Below the pieces are notes generated by a model. The model was not told where the DNA came from, ran no database searches, and saw only the letters and a list, made by a program, of their open reading frames with translations. A stretch of DNA of 64,000 nucleotides, taken from contig NC_067200.1 of the NCBI RefSeq assembly GCF_000699445.3, positions 4,728,950 through 4,792,949 on the forward strand, given 5' to 3'. This DNA comes from Schistosoma haematobium. Its lineage: Eukaryota; Platyhelminthes; Trematoda; Strigeidida; Schistosomatidae. Positions 11,601-24,019 of the stretch are shown here, piece after piece; position 1 is the stretch's first letter, and every line of letters starts with the position of its first letter. A program made the position numbers and the translations under genes.

Positions 11601-11929
11601 TGTTCTGGTACGCAATCTTCTTGTAGTGGTGATCATAGTCAAACGTGACTCGACGCCACACTACAACTGGTGAACCCAAGACTACGACCACTTTTCAATC
11701 GCGGTCAGATCTTGCAAAGAAGCCAATTGCGGTGAGTCCATTACTTATCTGTTCACGTCTGTTGCACATTTTCATATTGATATTTTCAATATATAATATT
11801 CTAGCAACAACTTGAGATGACAGATAACGATAAGAATTGTATTAATACAATAGACTCTGACGTACATGTTATCAATTTTCGACATGTATCTTTTATCCCC
11901 CACGATCCGGAGGTTTAGTTCACGGCACT

Positions 11930-12527
11930 GAAGTCCCAACTCAGAACCTGCCGCATTACGAGCCAACGGTAAAAATATGCCTACGCTCTGGAATCTTTAC
12001 CAGGGGATCACATAGTCGCTGTCCGTGAGTTTGTCCCCAACCCCAATCTACCTAACACTTATGGTCGTCTCAAGGAGGTGATTCTCTTACATTTCCTCCC
12101 ATCGAGGGAGGAACGGCTGAGAACATTATTAGCAAGTCACCCCCTGGGTGATGCCAAGCTGAACCACCACCTCACACGCCTGCAATCTCTTTCACGGCCC
12201 ACTGCAGTTGATTCCGAAATTGTTAAGGAACTATGGCTCGAATCGTCACCAGCACACATCTGACCAACGAATACGGCCCTGCCCGAGGGTGCACCACTCA
12301 ACCAGGTGGCCCTCATAATAGACAAAATATTGGCAAGGAATGACAACCGAGACAACTACATAGCTGCCTCAACATCACGACCGAACGTAGATACTGATTC
12401 TAGTCGCTTCCCGGCTCAAGGTGATAGGGGCAGTCGTATTCATACACGTCTTAACTTCCAAGACTGTTGCGATATCACGTCTCTCGAGCCAGATCACGCT
12501 TTTGAAAAGCTGCAAACACTCGCCTAA
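11930..12527 (+). pseudogene. Gypsy gag-like region
   Basis: Frames containing FLPSREERLRTLLASHPLGD and QVALIIDKILARND resemble the capsid-end segment of flatworm Gypsy gag proteins (a helix-rich block ending before protease). A stop after SSPAHI and frame changes interrupt it. No zinc knuckle is recognised, as is common in this group. Confidence 0.6.
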
Positions 12528-12599
12528 CGCGGGTATCTTCCAAGCCACGCCAAAAGGCGGCTTCAGAAGTGATTGCGGGTTGGTGCTGGTTCCACCGCG

Positions 12600-12945
12600 C
12601 CTCATGCGAGGCGGGAAACTCTTGAGCTGGCTCGTAAATGCTGCTAGCCCTTCACCAAAAGTTGGTCATTTATTTAACGTGCACGATCATCGCACGAACG
12701 CTTGGTACCTAATAGATACATGTGCCAAGCTTCTGTCGTAGCTCTCCATAACAGTAAGACACAAGCCATAATGCTTCGACTACGTGCTGCGAATGGCACA
12801 GCCATTCCTACCTATAGTACACGACAACTCACGGTCAATCTGGGCAACCGATGACAGCATCTGTGGACGTTCATCATTCCCAACGTTCCCACAGCCATAC
12901 TCGGTATTGATTTCTTACAGCACTATGAATTTCCAGTCGATTCAC
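12600..12945 (+). pseudogene. Gypsy aspartic protease, active site altered
   Basis: The frame around 12690-12738 has AWYLIDTCAKLLS where retropepsins have LIDTGA, so the glycine of the D-T-G triad is replaced by cysteine and a stop follows. The second half of the fold is recognisable at 12879-12938 as PTAILGIDFLQHYEF. Both changes would abolish activity. Confidence 0.7.
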
Positions 12946-13059
12946 GTAGGCTGCAGCCAATTGATACTTCGTCGAACAGCAAATTCATTAGCTTCAAAGC
13001 TCAAACAAACGCGTGGCGAATCTTAAGCGTCTTTCATTCGCGTAACGAGTTATTCCACT

Positions 13060-13870
13060 CTTTATTCGAGAAATCCCCCAAATTGACTAAACCACTCGGG
13101 GATATTCCATCGGTGACCAAACGTGTGGTGGACCACATGGGCAAACACGGAACCCCAGTCGCGGCAAGACCACACCGACTGGCACCGGACAAATTAACTT
13201 TCGCTAAACTTGAGTTTGACAATTTGCTAGCTGCCGGTGTTATTCGTCCTCACAGTCCCTGACCCTCACTTCTTCATACTGTGCGCGAATAGGAAGGGGT
13301 TAGTTGGATACCATGCGGCAACTACCGAGCATTAAACGTAGTTACACGCTTTGACAGCTATCCCATCACCCACATACATGAAATCATGTCATCGCTCAAG
13401 GGTACGACTATTTTTCCCAACATCGATCTTGTACGAGCATATCATCAGATCCCAATCGCTCTTGGAGATATTAAGAAAACCGCTATCACGACTCTTTTTG
13501 GTCTGTTTGAGTTCCTACGAATGCCATTTGGATTACCTTGTGAGGACAAAGTACATGCAATAAGGGAATACACAGTACCATCCACACCCAAAGAAATGAA
13601 GGCATTTCTCGGTTTGGTTAACGTCTCCTTACGTTTCATCCCACACGTGGCAGAACGGTTACGACCATTAACCGACTTACTTCGCGGTAATCCACGCAAA
13701 TTGGAATTTAATGGTACCGCGCGTACTGCATTTTCAGAGATCAAAGTGGGTCTGGCTGAAATCACACTCCTCGTTCATCCTGACCCGTCAGCCACGCCTA
13801 GCACGGTGGTTGATGTATCGGATGCTGCTATAGGAGCCGTTATGGAAAAGGACATCTCCGGTAGTTAGCA
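13060..13870 (+). pseudogene. Gypsy reverse transcriptase with in-frame internal deletion
   Basis: The RT fingers and early palm ([28 protein letters not shown], then [14 protein letters not shown] and FLRMPFGLP) run straight into [20 protein letters not shown] and [12 protein letters not shown], which normally lie about 100 residues further on. The Y-x-D-D catalytic motif and flanking palm are missing, yet the reading frame stays open for 160 codons (13386-13868). There is also a stop near 13261. Confidence 0.8.
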
Positions 13871-14165
13871 ACCTCGCTAATTTTTCTCACGACGCCTCAC
13901 TCCCACAGAGACGAGATATAGCGCTTTTGGTCGAGAGCTACTAGCAGCCTAGTGCGCCATAAAACATTTCCGGCACGCAGTAAAAGGACGTCATTTCATC
14001 ATATTAACCGACGATGGGCCTTTAAAGTATGCTCTCCGTACCAAGTCTGACCGCTACTCACCACGAGAGTTCAGACACTCGGACTATATCTCTCAGTTCA
14101 TGACAGACCTTCGTCACATTAAAGGCGAGTGGAACTAAGTCGCTGATGCTCTGTCATGTATCCTA
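13871..14165 (+). pseudogene. Gypsy RNase H domain remnant
   Basis: A frame with ETRYSAFGRELLAA, a stop, then AIKHFRHAVKGRHFIILTDD and later EFRHSDYISQFMTDLRHIKG corresponds to the RNase H region of Ty3/Gypsy pol. Two in-frame stops are visible. Confidence 0.7.
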
Positions 14166-15071
14166 GTGAATGCAGATACTTTAGTGGTGCTCGATCTTCC
14201 TACCATGGCTGCCGCGCAACCAAACGACCCTTTCTGTACAAAAGCACCACAATCCATATCCCTTCACTGCCAGGAACTAACCCTAGTTACTAGCTCAGGT
14301 ACTATCCTATGCGATACATCTACCGATCTTCCCCGACCCATCGTACCCTCTGCTTACCGTCGTGTCGTCTTTGATGTCCTGCATGGACTGTCTCGTCCAG
14401 TTATCTCAGTCACATTACGCCTCATCACTGCACGATACGTCTAGCCGTCCATGAATAAAGATGTCCGTATGTGAGTAAAGCAACGCTAACAATATCAACG
14501 ATCAGAAGTGCACAGACGCGTAGCTAACTCCATTGGCAAGTTCACTACGCCTGATGCTCGCTTCGATCACGTTCATGTAGACATTGTGGGACCATTGGCA
14601 TCATCGCACGGGTATGATCACATACTCACGTGCATCGATCGCTTTACAAGATGGCCCGAAGCTATACCAATCACGTCTATTACGGAGAAAACAGTTTCTT
14701 ACCGTTTTGTAGAACGATGGATAGCACTGTGCGGTTGTCCCTCGACTGTCACGACTGATCGAGGACAACAATTCGACTCCGAATTGTTCTCCCCATTGAC
14801 CCGGCTGCCTGATATGGAGTGCATGCGCACCACCGCCTACCACGCAGCATCAAATGGTTTAGTTGAACGGCTTCATCAACAACTTAAAAGTGCTCTTCGA
14901 GCACATAAAAACAACAGTTGGTACGAAACCTTACCACTCGTCCTCTTAGGTATCAGAACGAGCTTAAAGGCAGATATTCAATGTTCCGCCGGTGAACTTG
15001 TGTACGGCAAGACATTGTGTTTGCCTGAGAAATATTTCATACCACGGAGCAGTAACGATTTTGGCAAATAA
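14166..15071 (+). pseudogene. Gypsy integrase, catalytic core preserved
   Basis: The N-terminal zinc-binding half (14166-14500) is broken. From 14508 an open frame of 187 codons carries the core with all three catalytic acids in order: VHVDIVGPL, TTDRGQQFDSE and NGLVERLHQQL. The frame ends TAA at 15071, just before the palindrome boundary, without the usual C-terminal domain. Confidence 0.8.
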
Positions 15072-16199
15072 GACAACGTCCAACGACTGTCTTTCACATC
15101 CTGTATGATTCTTCCAGTTTACAATTCCTTTCTATTTCCACTTCTATTCTCGAGTTTCTTAGCCTTTCACTGCCAAGGTTCCTACTTCCAATTAGTGTTA
15201 CATATGACTCAAGTAGCGTACACCACAATTCTACAATTAATCAATCCAATTAATGACAATCCTTTCACTCTCAACGTGTTTGAACTTCATCCGTCACGGT
15301 TTTTTACTAGAAATTCAGGAACATCTTAAAATAATTCATTGGTAGTGAGCTGTTAATTATTGCTAAATCAAAGTAGTTTTATACGAATTAATTTAATTTA
15401 TAGGTAGCATTTATCACAGATTGATCTTAGTCGAGGCAGTACTGCTGTAACAGTGATTCGGTGTTCAATATTTTTCCATAGCACTCTATGATCCATCTGG
15501 GATGAATATAATCTATAAATTAACCAATCAACAGAGAGAAGACCTTATTCAACCTGGATTTAACAGTAATTGAATTTTTGTTTAAATCACCAACGTGTTA
15601 ATTTCAATTAATCATACTAGAGATAATCCATTTTCTCTTCATAAAAGCTCTTCTCCTCTTGACTATGACTCATTAGAAAAAGTCATAACGACATTTGTTT
15701 GTTTGTTTGTTTTATTGTGTAAACATTGTTTTGTTTTATTAGTTAAACAGTTCGGTCCAATGTCCAAACTTCACTAATTTGTTCTTGATTTCAAAAAGAC
15801 TATGTTATTTATCTGACGATTAGTTCAGTTGTAATGTAGTGAACGAGAACACAAGTGGGGACAATCGAATGTATTTTAATACAACATAATAGAATATCTT
15901 AGTAAAATAGGAGAATCATACAATAAAAACTTTATTTACAAAATGTTAAATAAGTGTCTCAGATGTCATTGTTCCTGCATTCCTATACCAATTAATTTCT
16001 GTGACCGTTCTTGCGTTTTTCGATCTTCTCGACCTTCTGCAAGAGAAGAAATTTATGTAAATCAGCTACAGTCTTGTTACTATCAGATTTGCACATTACA
16101 GTTCATGCGTATTTTTTTCAGTCAATAACAATATAGTTTACGTTACAGACTGAATATTAGTCAAACAACCATAGAAAACCAAGTGGTATAAGTGAATAG

Positions 16200-16600
16200 C
16201 TATTTCGTTCTACAATGTGACTCGTCAGCTGGATATATCTGCATTCCAGAATTGATGTTCACTCTGGTACTCGACCTTACTACCGTCTGCTTGGAGCACC
16301 ATCGCGTCATTCATTTAGCTACTGAGTTCGGATAGCCACTCATTTGTACAATGTGGTGACGTTTAATTCATAGAATACAGGTATACCCATCTGATTAGTC
16401 CTAGATAAGACGAAACGCACGTTCTGGATTCCACTGTTAACTAATATCCATTTTTGCTTATAATGCTTGTAGCTTGAGGCAATATTGGAGATGGTCATAT
16501 ACTAATAAGAGACTGATCAATTCAAATCGTAAACATCAATGGAAAGAATAAAACAACCAATACAAAGATGAATTAACGTTATATTTATATTTGACTACAA
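16200..16600. repeat. Two head-to-head SM-alpha SINEs (left arm)
   Basis: 16205-16335 is an SM-alpha piece on the minus strand that has lost most of its hammerhead: only CTGACGAG survives, as CTCGTCAG on plus. 16335-16600 is a second copy on plus with CTGATTAG, GACGAAAC and CTGGATTCC. The inverted equivalent is 24020-24425, where the first hammerhead still keeps its stem II and GAAAC. Confidence 0.7.
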
Positions 16601-17719
16601 CTTGATCAGGTTGATTGTTTGCCTATTCAATGTACTTCTTAATAATCATATATATATTTGTTTAACTCAATTGATTCCTTTGTCTAGATCATATTGTCTC
16701 TTGATTAGGATTTAGTTCATCAATGTTAATTATTCATTTGTAAATCTGTGTAGTTGTATGTCATATTATCTCATACTGAATAGTTTTGATAGTTTTTAAG
16801 CATTCACTTAGTTGATTGGTTTAATTACAAATCGTTGTTTACTGTTCTGAACAACTTGATCAGAGTCATACAGACGTTTGTGATAATCAAATAATCCAAC
16901 TTATCGAAAATAACATCACCTAAACATATTCATTAGAACCTAAATCTTTTTTGATTATTTTATAGAGTGAAAATGAAATAGTGATTATCTGTTGTTTTGT
17001 TGTACTTCAAAAACTCTTCAGTGATATAAACGTATTCAAACCATCAGGTGTTTGAATCATGAAATGATAGAGCTAGTATTTCACTACTTGTTAGGGGATT
17101 CCAGTTACACATATTTCCGATTTTCAGTTAATATATGACATAATATGTGACCATTTAACACAATTCATCAGTGCTAAAAATGTTTACAGCAACAACCCTT
17201 AGCGAAGCATATAGTGGTGGTATTAAATCTTACAATACAAGTTTTATTGTAGGTTTGAAACTGAGATAATTTTCAAGAACAGATTGTTTGGATCACTGAA
17301 ATACTAATTTACAAGTCCACCTCGATTTATGTTCATTATGATTAGAAGTGGGCGTATATTTCCTAACATTTAAGTGAATAGTGGTGAACATATGCTTTCT
17401 CAACGTAACTAATGTCTTTCTATCTGTTTTATGGATTATTAGTCAGTGCGATCTCAGTAGAGCATTGGTCGTTGATAAAAGCAACTCTTTTGTTGAACAA
17501 AATTAATTCTAGTATCCAATGATGTCTATGTAGTTTGTTTAATATATAAGTACGCTGGGGTGATTATATTGCAAGTTAATTTTGCAACTTTCAAATTAAA
17601 TCAATCTTAACTCCTTCAAATTTACTCCTTATCAGTCGTAAACCATCTGTTTAAATCGGTCAATAGATCACAGAAAGTTCACAGGTGTCAGACTTCTTGG
17701 GTGTTTCATCTGTTCACAT

Positions 17720-18138
17720 TTTTTTACGGTTGTGTGCTTAGACCGTTCGCTTGTTGGTCGTGCACATGTTTTTGGTGTTTGCTGGCATTTTGTAGGTTGG
17801 TTTTAACTAGACGATATGCGTCGGCTAGATGGATGCAAATGTATGGTACATGGTCCTGAGCCTCGCATGGCAACAACGCCATTTGTAACTCAACAGGTAG
17901 GCGTACTTCATGTCCGAAAAGTAAATTTGTGTGTGAAAATCCCGTGAACCTGTGCACTGATGCACGGTTAGCTAAAAGGTATTGGGGTATTGCATCATCC
18001 TAACATTCTGTCGACGACGTTTTGATGAAGGATTGAAGAACGGTTTTGATGGTTGTGTTTGTCCTTTCCACAAAGCCGCTACCTTTTGGGTGGTGTGCGG
18101 TAGTCTGTGTTTTCCGGATTCCTAGTAATCGGCAAACC
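17720..18138 (-). pseudogene. Inverted copy of Gypsy integrase fragment
   Basis: Same coding fragment as 22449-22866 on the other strand: it includes AYHPKGSGFVERTN with the catalytic glutamate, then a 77-codon open frame (17957-17724) identical to the one at 22630-22863. It begins abruptly at the palindrome's inner edge, in the middle of the core domain. Confidence 0.8.
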
Positions 18139-18311
18139 CCATATATTTATGTACAGACCAATATATATCTTGTAAATAATTCGCATAATTACCAAGTAGG
18201 TTATACGAGAGAGAGAGGAAGTGAGGGTGATTAGAACTGGATACGTATAGACAACAAAGAAATACTCAGTGAAAATAACTATCATAATAATGATACATGT
18301 GATTTGCAATT

Positions 18312-19190
18312 ATTATTTACTTACTTACGCCTGCTACTCCCAATGGAGCATAGGCTACCGACCAGCATTCTCCAAACCACTCTGTCCTGGGCCTTCTTTT
18401 CTAGTTCCATCCAATTCTTGTTCATTTTTCTCATGTCTATCTCAATTTCTCGGCGTAATGTGTTCTTTGGTCTACCTCTTTTGCTTTGGCCTTGAGGATT
18501 CCATGTGAGGGCTTGTCTTGTGACGCAGTTGGGTGCTTTCCTCATTGTGTGTCCTATCCACTTCCAGCGCGTCTTCCTGCGCTGGGATCTGTTTTGTTCT
18601 CTCCCACAGTACGTTGTTGCTAATAGTGTCCGGTCAACGGATCTAAAGTATTTTGCGTAGACAACTGTTAATAAACACCTGTATTTTCTGGATGATGGCT
18701 TTCGTAGTTCTCCAGGTTTCTGCCCCATACAGTAGATCTGTCTTGACATTTGTATTGAAAATCCTGACCTTGGTGTTGGTTGACAGTTGCTTTGAGTTCT
18801 AGATGTTCGGCAGATGTAGATATGCTGCTCTTGCTTTGCCGATCTGCTCCTTCACATCTGCATCAGATCCACCCTGTTCATCAATGATGCTGTCCAAATA
18901 TGTAAAGGTTTTTACATCTTCCAAATATTCTCCGTCAATTCTGATTGGATTGGTGCATTCTGTGTTGTATCGGAGAATCCTGCTTTACTCTTTGTGTATC
19001 CTGAGACCCACTGCTGCTGAGGCTGCTGCCACACTGTTCGTCTTCCCCTGCATTTGTTGTTGCGTTTGGGACAGAAGGGCCAGATCATCTGCGAAGTCTA
19101 GATCGTCCAACTGCATCCTAGATGTCCATTGTATCCCGTGTTTCCCTTCAGATGTTGACGTCTTCATGATCCAGTCGATCACCAGGAGAA
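18312..19190 (-). mobile_element. SR2-like RTE, 5'-truncated copy (subfamily a)
   Basis: Minus-strand RT tail with its TTAC-type 3' terminus at 18312-18327. The frame 18749-18321 has [20 protein letters not shown] and [11 protein letters not shown]; the upstream frame near 19182 has [20 protein letters not shown], which holds the catalytic FADD. It closely resembles 5250-5743. It ends within RT at about 19190 and lies in the palindrome spacer. Confidence 0.8.
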
Positions 19191-19269
19191 AGAGAAATTA
19201 TTAAAACTACAAAAATCTCCACAAAACCCCTTCTCCAAAAAATATTTCTTTGATTCGTGTACTAACCTA

Positions 19270-19350
19270 TGTTGGATAAGCATTAAAAACCTGGAATCTC
19301 TGGACAACCATTTCGTCCTAGTTTGTTATATCTCAGCAGTGCAATTCCAA
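19270..19350 (-). ncRNA. Hammerhead-type tail of tRNA-headed SINE
   Basis: On the minus strand CTGAGATA is followed by ACTAGGACGAAATGG, TTGTCC and a GATTCCAGG end. This matches the second SINE family seen at 30125-30285 and 58365-58560. No tRNA head was found next to it. Confidence 0.45.
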
Positions 19351-19629
19351 AACCTCATCGATGATAGGGTCAAAGATTTTCAGGTCTCATTGACAACTTC
19401 GTAAAGCAGTCCGGAATTTCTTGTGACAAGCTGAAGCAAGCGGATTTCAACGTTATGGGATGTGTGACAGTTATTGGCAATGTATGAAGGTATTTTTTAT
19501 CGCTAACTTATTGAAATTTGACATAAAAACCATTGGACACTGACCTGTAGGTAAAGTTCTTGTCAAGAGACTTAAAAATTTTTAGTTCGGTAGTCTGTAA
19601 GGCTTGATCATGAAAGAATACCGTTATGG

Positions 19630-19695
19630 AGTCCCATAATTAGATAAAATAACCGTCCAGTGCTTCGATATTAATCTAACATAGGTCAGTTCGTC
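19630..19695 (+). repeat. SINE hammerhead-tail relic
   Basis: GGAGTCCCATAATTAGATAA followed by ATAACCGTCCAGTGCTT resembles the tail of the second SINE family with a damaged GAAA box. It faces the minus-strand tail at 19270-19350. Confidence 0.4.
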
Positions 19696-19811
19696 ATATC
19701 AATGATGTCCAACAATCGTCACGAGCTCTATCATATTTGTGAGTTTTCCAGATTGTGACAATATTATTTATTTAATTTAACTACTTTGTGTAAAAGTAGA
19801 TATTACTTATA

Positions 19812-20765
19812 ACTCACTTACCTACTTCTTCCTTACGCCAGTTACTCCTCGTGGACGAGCATAAGCCTTTGGCCAGAATTCTCCATCCAACCCTGTCCTG
19901 GTCAATCATTTACAGCTCCTTCCAGTTGTTATTCATCCTTTTCATATCTGATTCTTTTTCCCGACGTAATGTATTCTTTGGCCTTCCTCTTTTCCGCTTC
20001 TTTTCACGATTCCAAGTTAGTGCTTGTCTCGTGATGCAGTTTGGTGATTTCCGTAGTGTATCTTCTATTAATTTCCATCATCTTTTCCTAAATTCCTCTT
20101 CGGCTGAAAGCTGGTTTGTTCTCTCCCACAGTAGGCTCTTACTGATGGTATCCGGTCAATGGGTGTTGAGGATCTTGCGTAGACAACTATTTTTAAATAC
20201 TTGTACCTTCTTGATGATGGTTGTAGTGATTCTCCAAGTTCCAGCTCCGTACAGTAGAACTATCCTGCTGTTCGGGTTGAAGATTGTGACTTTGATATTG
20301 GTTAAGAGACAGTTAGTTTGAGCTCCATATGTTCTTCAATTGTAGGAATGCGGCTCTTGCTTTGCTAATCCTCGCTTTCACGTCTGCATCCGACCCTCTT
20401 TGTTTATCGATGATGCTTCCTAAGTACGCGAAAGATTTCACATCTTCCAGAGTTTCGCCGTCAAGTGTGATTGGGTTAGTTTTTTCCGTATTGTATTCGA
20501 GGGTATTGGTTATTCCTTTGTTTATGTTGAGACCCACCGATGCAGAGGCTGCTGCTAAACTAGCTGTCTTCATCGTGTGTATGGGATAGGAGGGCTAGAT
20601 CATCTGCAAAGTCTAAATCGTCTAAATGGTTCTGAGCTGTCCATTTTATTTTATGTTTTCCCTCAGATATCGAGGTCTTCATAAACTACTCGACCACCAT
20701 AAGAATGGGGAAGGGGGAGAGTAGATATCCTTATCTGACTCCGGTCTTTACTTGGAATGCACTGC
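19812..20765 (-). mobile_element. SR2-like RTE, 5'-truncated copy (subfamily b)
   Basis: Minus-strand RT thumb and tail: a frame at 20573-20313 with LEDVKSFAYLGSIIDKQRGS and [17 protein letters not shown], then the tail to a 3' end at about 19812. It is closer to the near-complete element at 25744-28956 than to its neighbour at 18312-19190. Frames are broken. Confidence 0.75.
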
Positions 20766-22224
20766 ATTACTTATAAGAATTATATTCAAAAGCACTCCAA
20801 TTATTTCTTTCCATGAAATTCAATATTATTCAAAACGTGTTTGAAAGACATTTGAACGGGATTTCACAAGATCGAGTCCAATTAATCCTTTCGATTTTTT
20901 GTTAAATTCAAGATGTTTGTTGCTGTATACCAAAACCAGTACATTTCATATTTATTCAAATATTCATAGGTTATTATTACTGTTGTTACCTTAGAGTTTT
21001 GTGAAATTTGTTGAGTTTAAATTACTCACATCAAGAATTGATAGTAGTTCAACTATCATTGAAAACCGCGAACCAATGGAGAGGTGCTTCGTACAAGAAT
21101 GACAATCCTCGGCAGTGAGCACTCATACTAGTGGGATGTAGGGCGAGCGTTTCTCTCTATTTGTGTGTACCTGTATTTCAGTCTGTTATGTACATTAGAC
21201 TCAAACCCAATATTTTCCTTATCAATAGTCAATCCATTACCAATTAAGCTACTGACTTATTCAACAGAAATAAAGTTATCAGTAAGGGTTTTTGAACTTC
21301 TGTTGTTGATATCCAGTATTAGAACTGATCATTCTCTGTCACTATATGAACTTACTGTGGAGATTATCTTGTCAATATAGACTCCTTTATGTTTTTTTTA
21401 GTTTGGTTGACTGAATTCATAGAGTATTGCTAAATTTCATAGCATTGCTAACTTTATCAGCAATTTTCGTCTCAGATTATTCATATTTGGGCTAGGATTG
21501 AAAATCATGCAGTAAAGGACAACTGTTTCGTACTAGCCTAAGATTTCTCAGGAGTGCATACTCACAACCCTAAACCCAGGGATGTAATCCCAGCCCAGCA
21601 GTTCTTATGACGAATGTACAACCGTTAGGATCATTGGGTTTGTTGTCTATTGATGCATGTATCAACCACCAATCAATTTACAATTTGGCACTATTGTCAT
21701 GCAACAGCATTAGTCACATCTTCTGACTAGGACTCATTAATAATTAAATCACTACTGAGCTTTTTATCAGTAGTTTGAACCAAACCATAACGAATTCATT
21801 TGGATTTTTATCGTTTTTACAAATGTTTGTATGTTCATCTAAGTAGACTTCATTTGCTGGGCCGTGGTTAACCTTTGTGTAAAAAGAAACAAATGTTACG
21901 AATACCTTTTCGGTTTTTCTGGGGTTGAAATTTTCTCGATGGTGTTGTATTGACTGAATATAAGACCCGACTTGAATATTGATCACCGACATATGTATTC
22001 TGGTAATAATTCTTATTTGCGAATCATTTCATAAGTGTTAAATTAAGCTAGAAATGTTAGTATCTGACTTCTACTTAGATATTAATATTTAAATGGCTGT
22101 GTAACACTGTAGTGAAACGGTGGTTTAATGTAGTTGAATTATTTGGCTTGCAGTTATTAGCTTACTTGCTTGAACAGCGTTCATGAACCTGTCAGTCAGT
22201 AATTTCACTTTGGTAACACTGTAA
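20766..22224. other. Palindrome spacer, non-coding
   Basis: AT-rich, unique within the window. 21540-21640 is locally less AT-rich (ACCCAGGGATGTAATCCCAG) and might be an unrecognised SINE. No gene found. Confidence 0.35.
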
Positions 22225-22866
22225 CACTGGTATCGATATTATGGGGCCACTTACAACGTCGAAGAACAGAAACCGCTATATACTGGCGGTGGTAGAGTAT
22301 TTTAGCAAATGGTGTGAAGACGTTCCTATACCACAACAAGATGCCCTCAAAGTCGCTCGAGCTTTTACTGATCGTTGTGTCTCCCGTTACGGCGCTCCAG
22401 TCTCACTCCATTCTAAGGTACAGCTTTTGAAAGCCATCTCGTCGCTCAGGTTTGCCGATTATTAGGAATCCGGAAAACACAGACTACCGCACACCACCCA
22501 AAAGGTAGCGGCTTTGTGGAAAGGACAAACACAACCATCAAAACCGTTCTTCAATCCTTCATCAAAACGTCGTCGACAGAATGTTAGGATGATGCAATAC
22601 CCCAATACCTTTTAGCTAACCGTGCATCAGTGCACAGGTTCACGGGATTTTCACACACAAATTTACTTTTCGGACATGAAGTACGCCTACCTGTTGAGTT
22701 ACAAATGGCGTTGTTGCCATGCGAGGCTCAGGACCATGTACCATACATTTGCATCCATCTAGCCGACGCATATCGTCTAGTTAAAACCAACCTACAAAAT
22801 GCCAGCAAACACCAAAAACATGTGCACGACCAACAAGCGAACGGTCTAAGCACACAACCGTAAAAA
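22225..22866 (+). pseudogene. Gypsy integrase fragment (second family)
   Basis: The core domain begins GIDIMGPLTTSKNRN (first catalytic Asp) and continues YILAVVEYFSKWCEDVPIPQ, then a frameshift around the second Asp (HSKVQL in place of the usual HSD-type motif), then LGIRKTQTTAYHPKGSG, FVERTN with the catalytic Glu, and FTGFSHTNLLFGHEVRLPVE. A stop also lies near 22585. It differs clearly from the integrase at 14508-15071. The part from 22449 on is duplicated in inverse at 17720-18138. Confidence 0.8.
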
Positions 22867-24019
22867 AATGTGAACAGATGAAACACCCAAGAAGTCTGAC
22901 ACCTGTGAACTTTCTGTGATCTATTGACCGATTTAAACAGATGGTTTACGACTGATAAGGAGTAAATTTGAAGGAGTTAAGATTGATTTAATTTGAAAGT
23001 TGCAAAATTAACTTGCAATATAATCACCCCAGCGTACTTATATATTAAACAAACTACATAGACATCATTGGATACTAGAATTAATTTTGTTCAACAAAAG
23101 AGTTGCTTTTATCAACGACCAATGCTCTACTGAGATCGCACTGACTAATAATCCATAAAACAGATAGAAAGACATTAGTTACGTTGAGAAAGCATATGTT
23201 CACCACTATTCACTTAAATGTTAGGAAATATACGCCCACTTCTAATCATAATGAACATAAATCGAGGTGGACTTGTAAATTAGTATTTCAGTGATCCAAA
23301 CAATCTGTTCTTGAAAATTATCTCAGTTTCAAACCTACAATAAAACTTGTATTGTAAGATTTAATACCACCACTATATGCTTCGCTAAGGGTTGTTGCTG
23401 TAAACATTTTTAGCACTGATGAATTGTGTTAAATGGTCACATATTATGTCATATATTAACTGAAAATCGGAAATATGTGTAACTGGAATCCCTAACAAGT
23501 AGTGAAATACTAGCTCTATCATTTCATGATTCAAACACCTGATGGTTTGAATACGTTTATATCACTGAAGAGTTTTTGAAGTACAACAAAACAACAGATA
23601 ATCACTATTTCATTTTCACTCTATAAAATAATCAAAAAAGATTTAGGTTCTAATGAATATGTTTAGGTGATGTTATTTTCGATAAGTTGGATTATTTGAT
23701 TATCACAAACGTCTGTATGACTCTGATCAAGTTGTTCAGAACAGTAAACAACGATTTGTAATTAAACCAATCAACTAAGTGAATGCTTAAAAACTATCAA
23801 AACTATTCAGTATGAGATAATATGACATACAACTACACAGATTTACAAATGAATAATTAACATTGATGAACTAAATCCTAATCAAGAGACAATATGATCT
23901 AGACAAAGGAATCAATTGAGTTAAACAAATATATATATGATTATTAAGAAGTACATTGAATAGGCAAACAATCAACCTGATCAAGTTGTAGTCAAATATA
24001 AATATAACGTTAATTCATC

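Larger units (their letters stand above)
11318..15071 (+). mobile_element. Ty3/Gypsy LTR retrotransposon, decayed and 3'-truncated
   Basis: LTR-like start, gag, aspartic protease, RT, RNase H and integrase occur in the Ty3/Gypsy order on the plus strand over 3.75 kb, broken by several stops and one in-frame deletion. The 3' end, including the 3' LTR, is replaced at about 15071-15095 by the outer end of the palindrome's left arm. Confidence 0.85.
15095..18138 (+). repeat. Left arm of large imperfect palindrome
   Basis: Reads as the reverse complement of 22449-29221, apart from two blocks present only on the right: the SR2 element 25744-28956, and about 460 bases around 24590-25045. Long stretches, for example 17100-18138 against 22449-23500, are identical or differ by single bases. 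No gene of its own was found; its inner end carries an inverted copy of a Gypsy integrase fragment. Confidence 0.9.
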
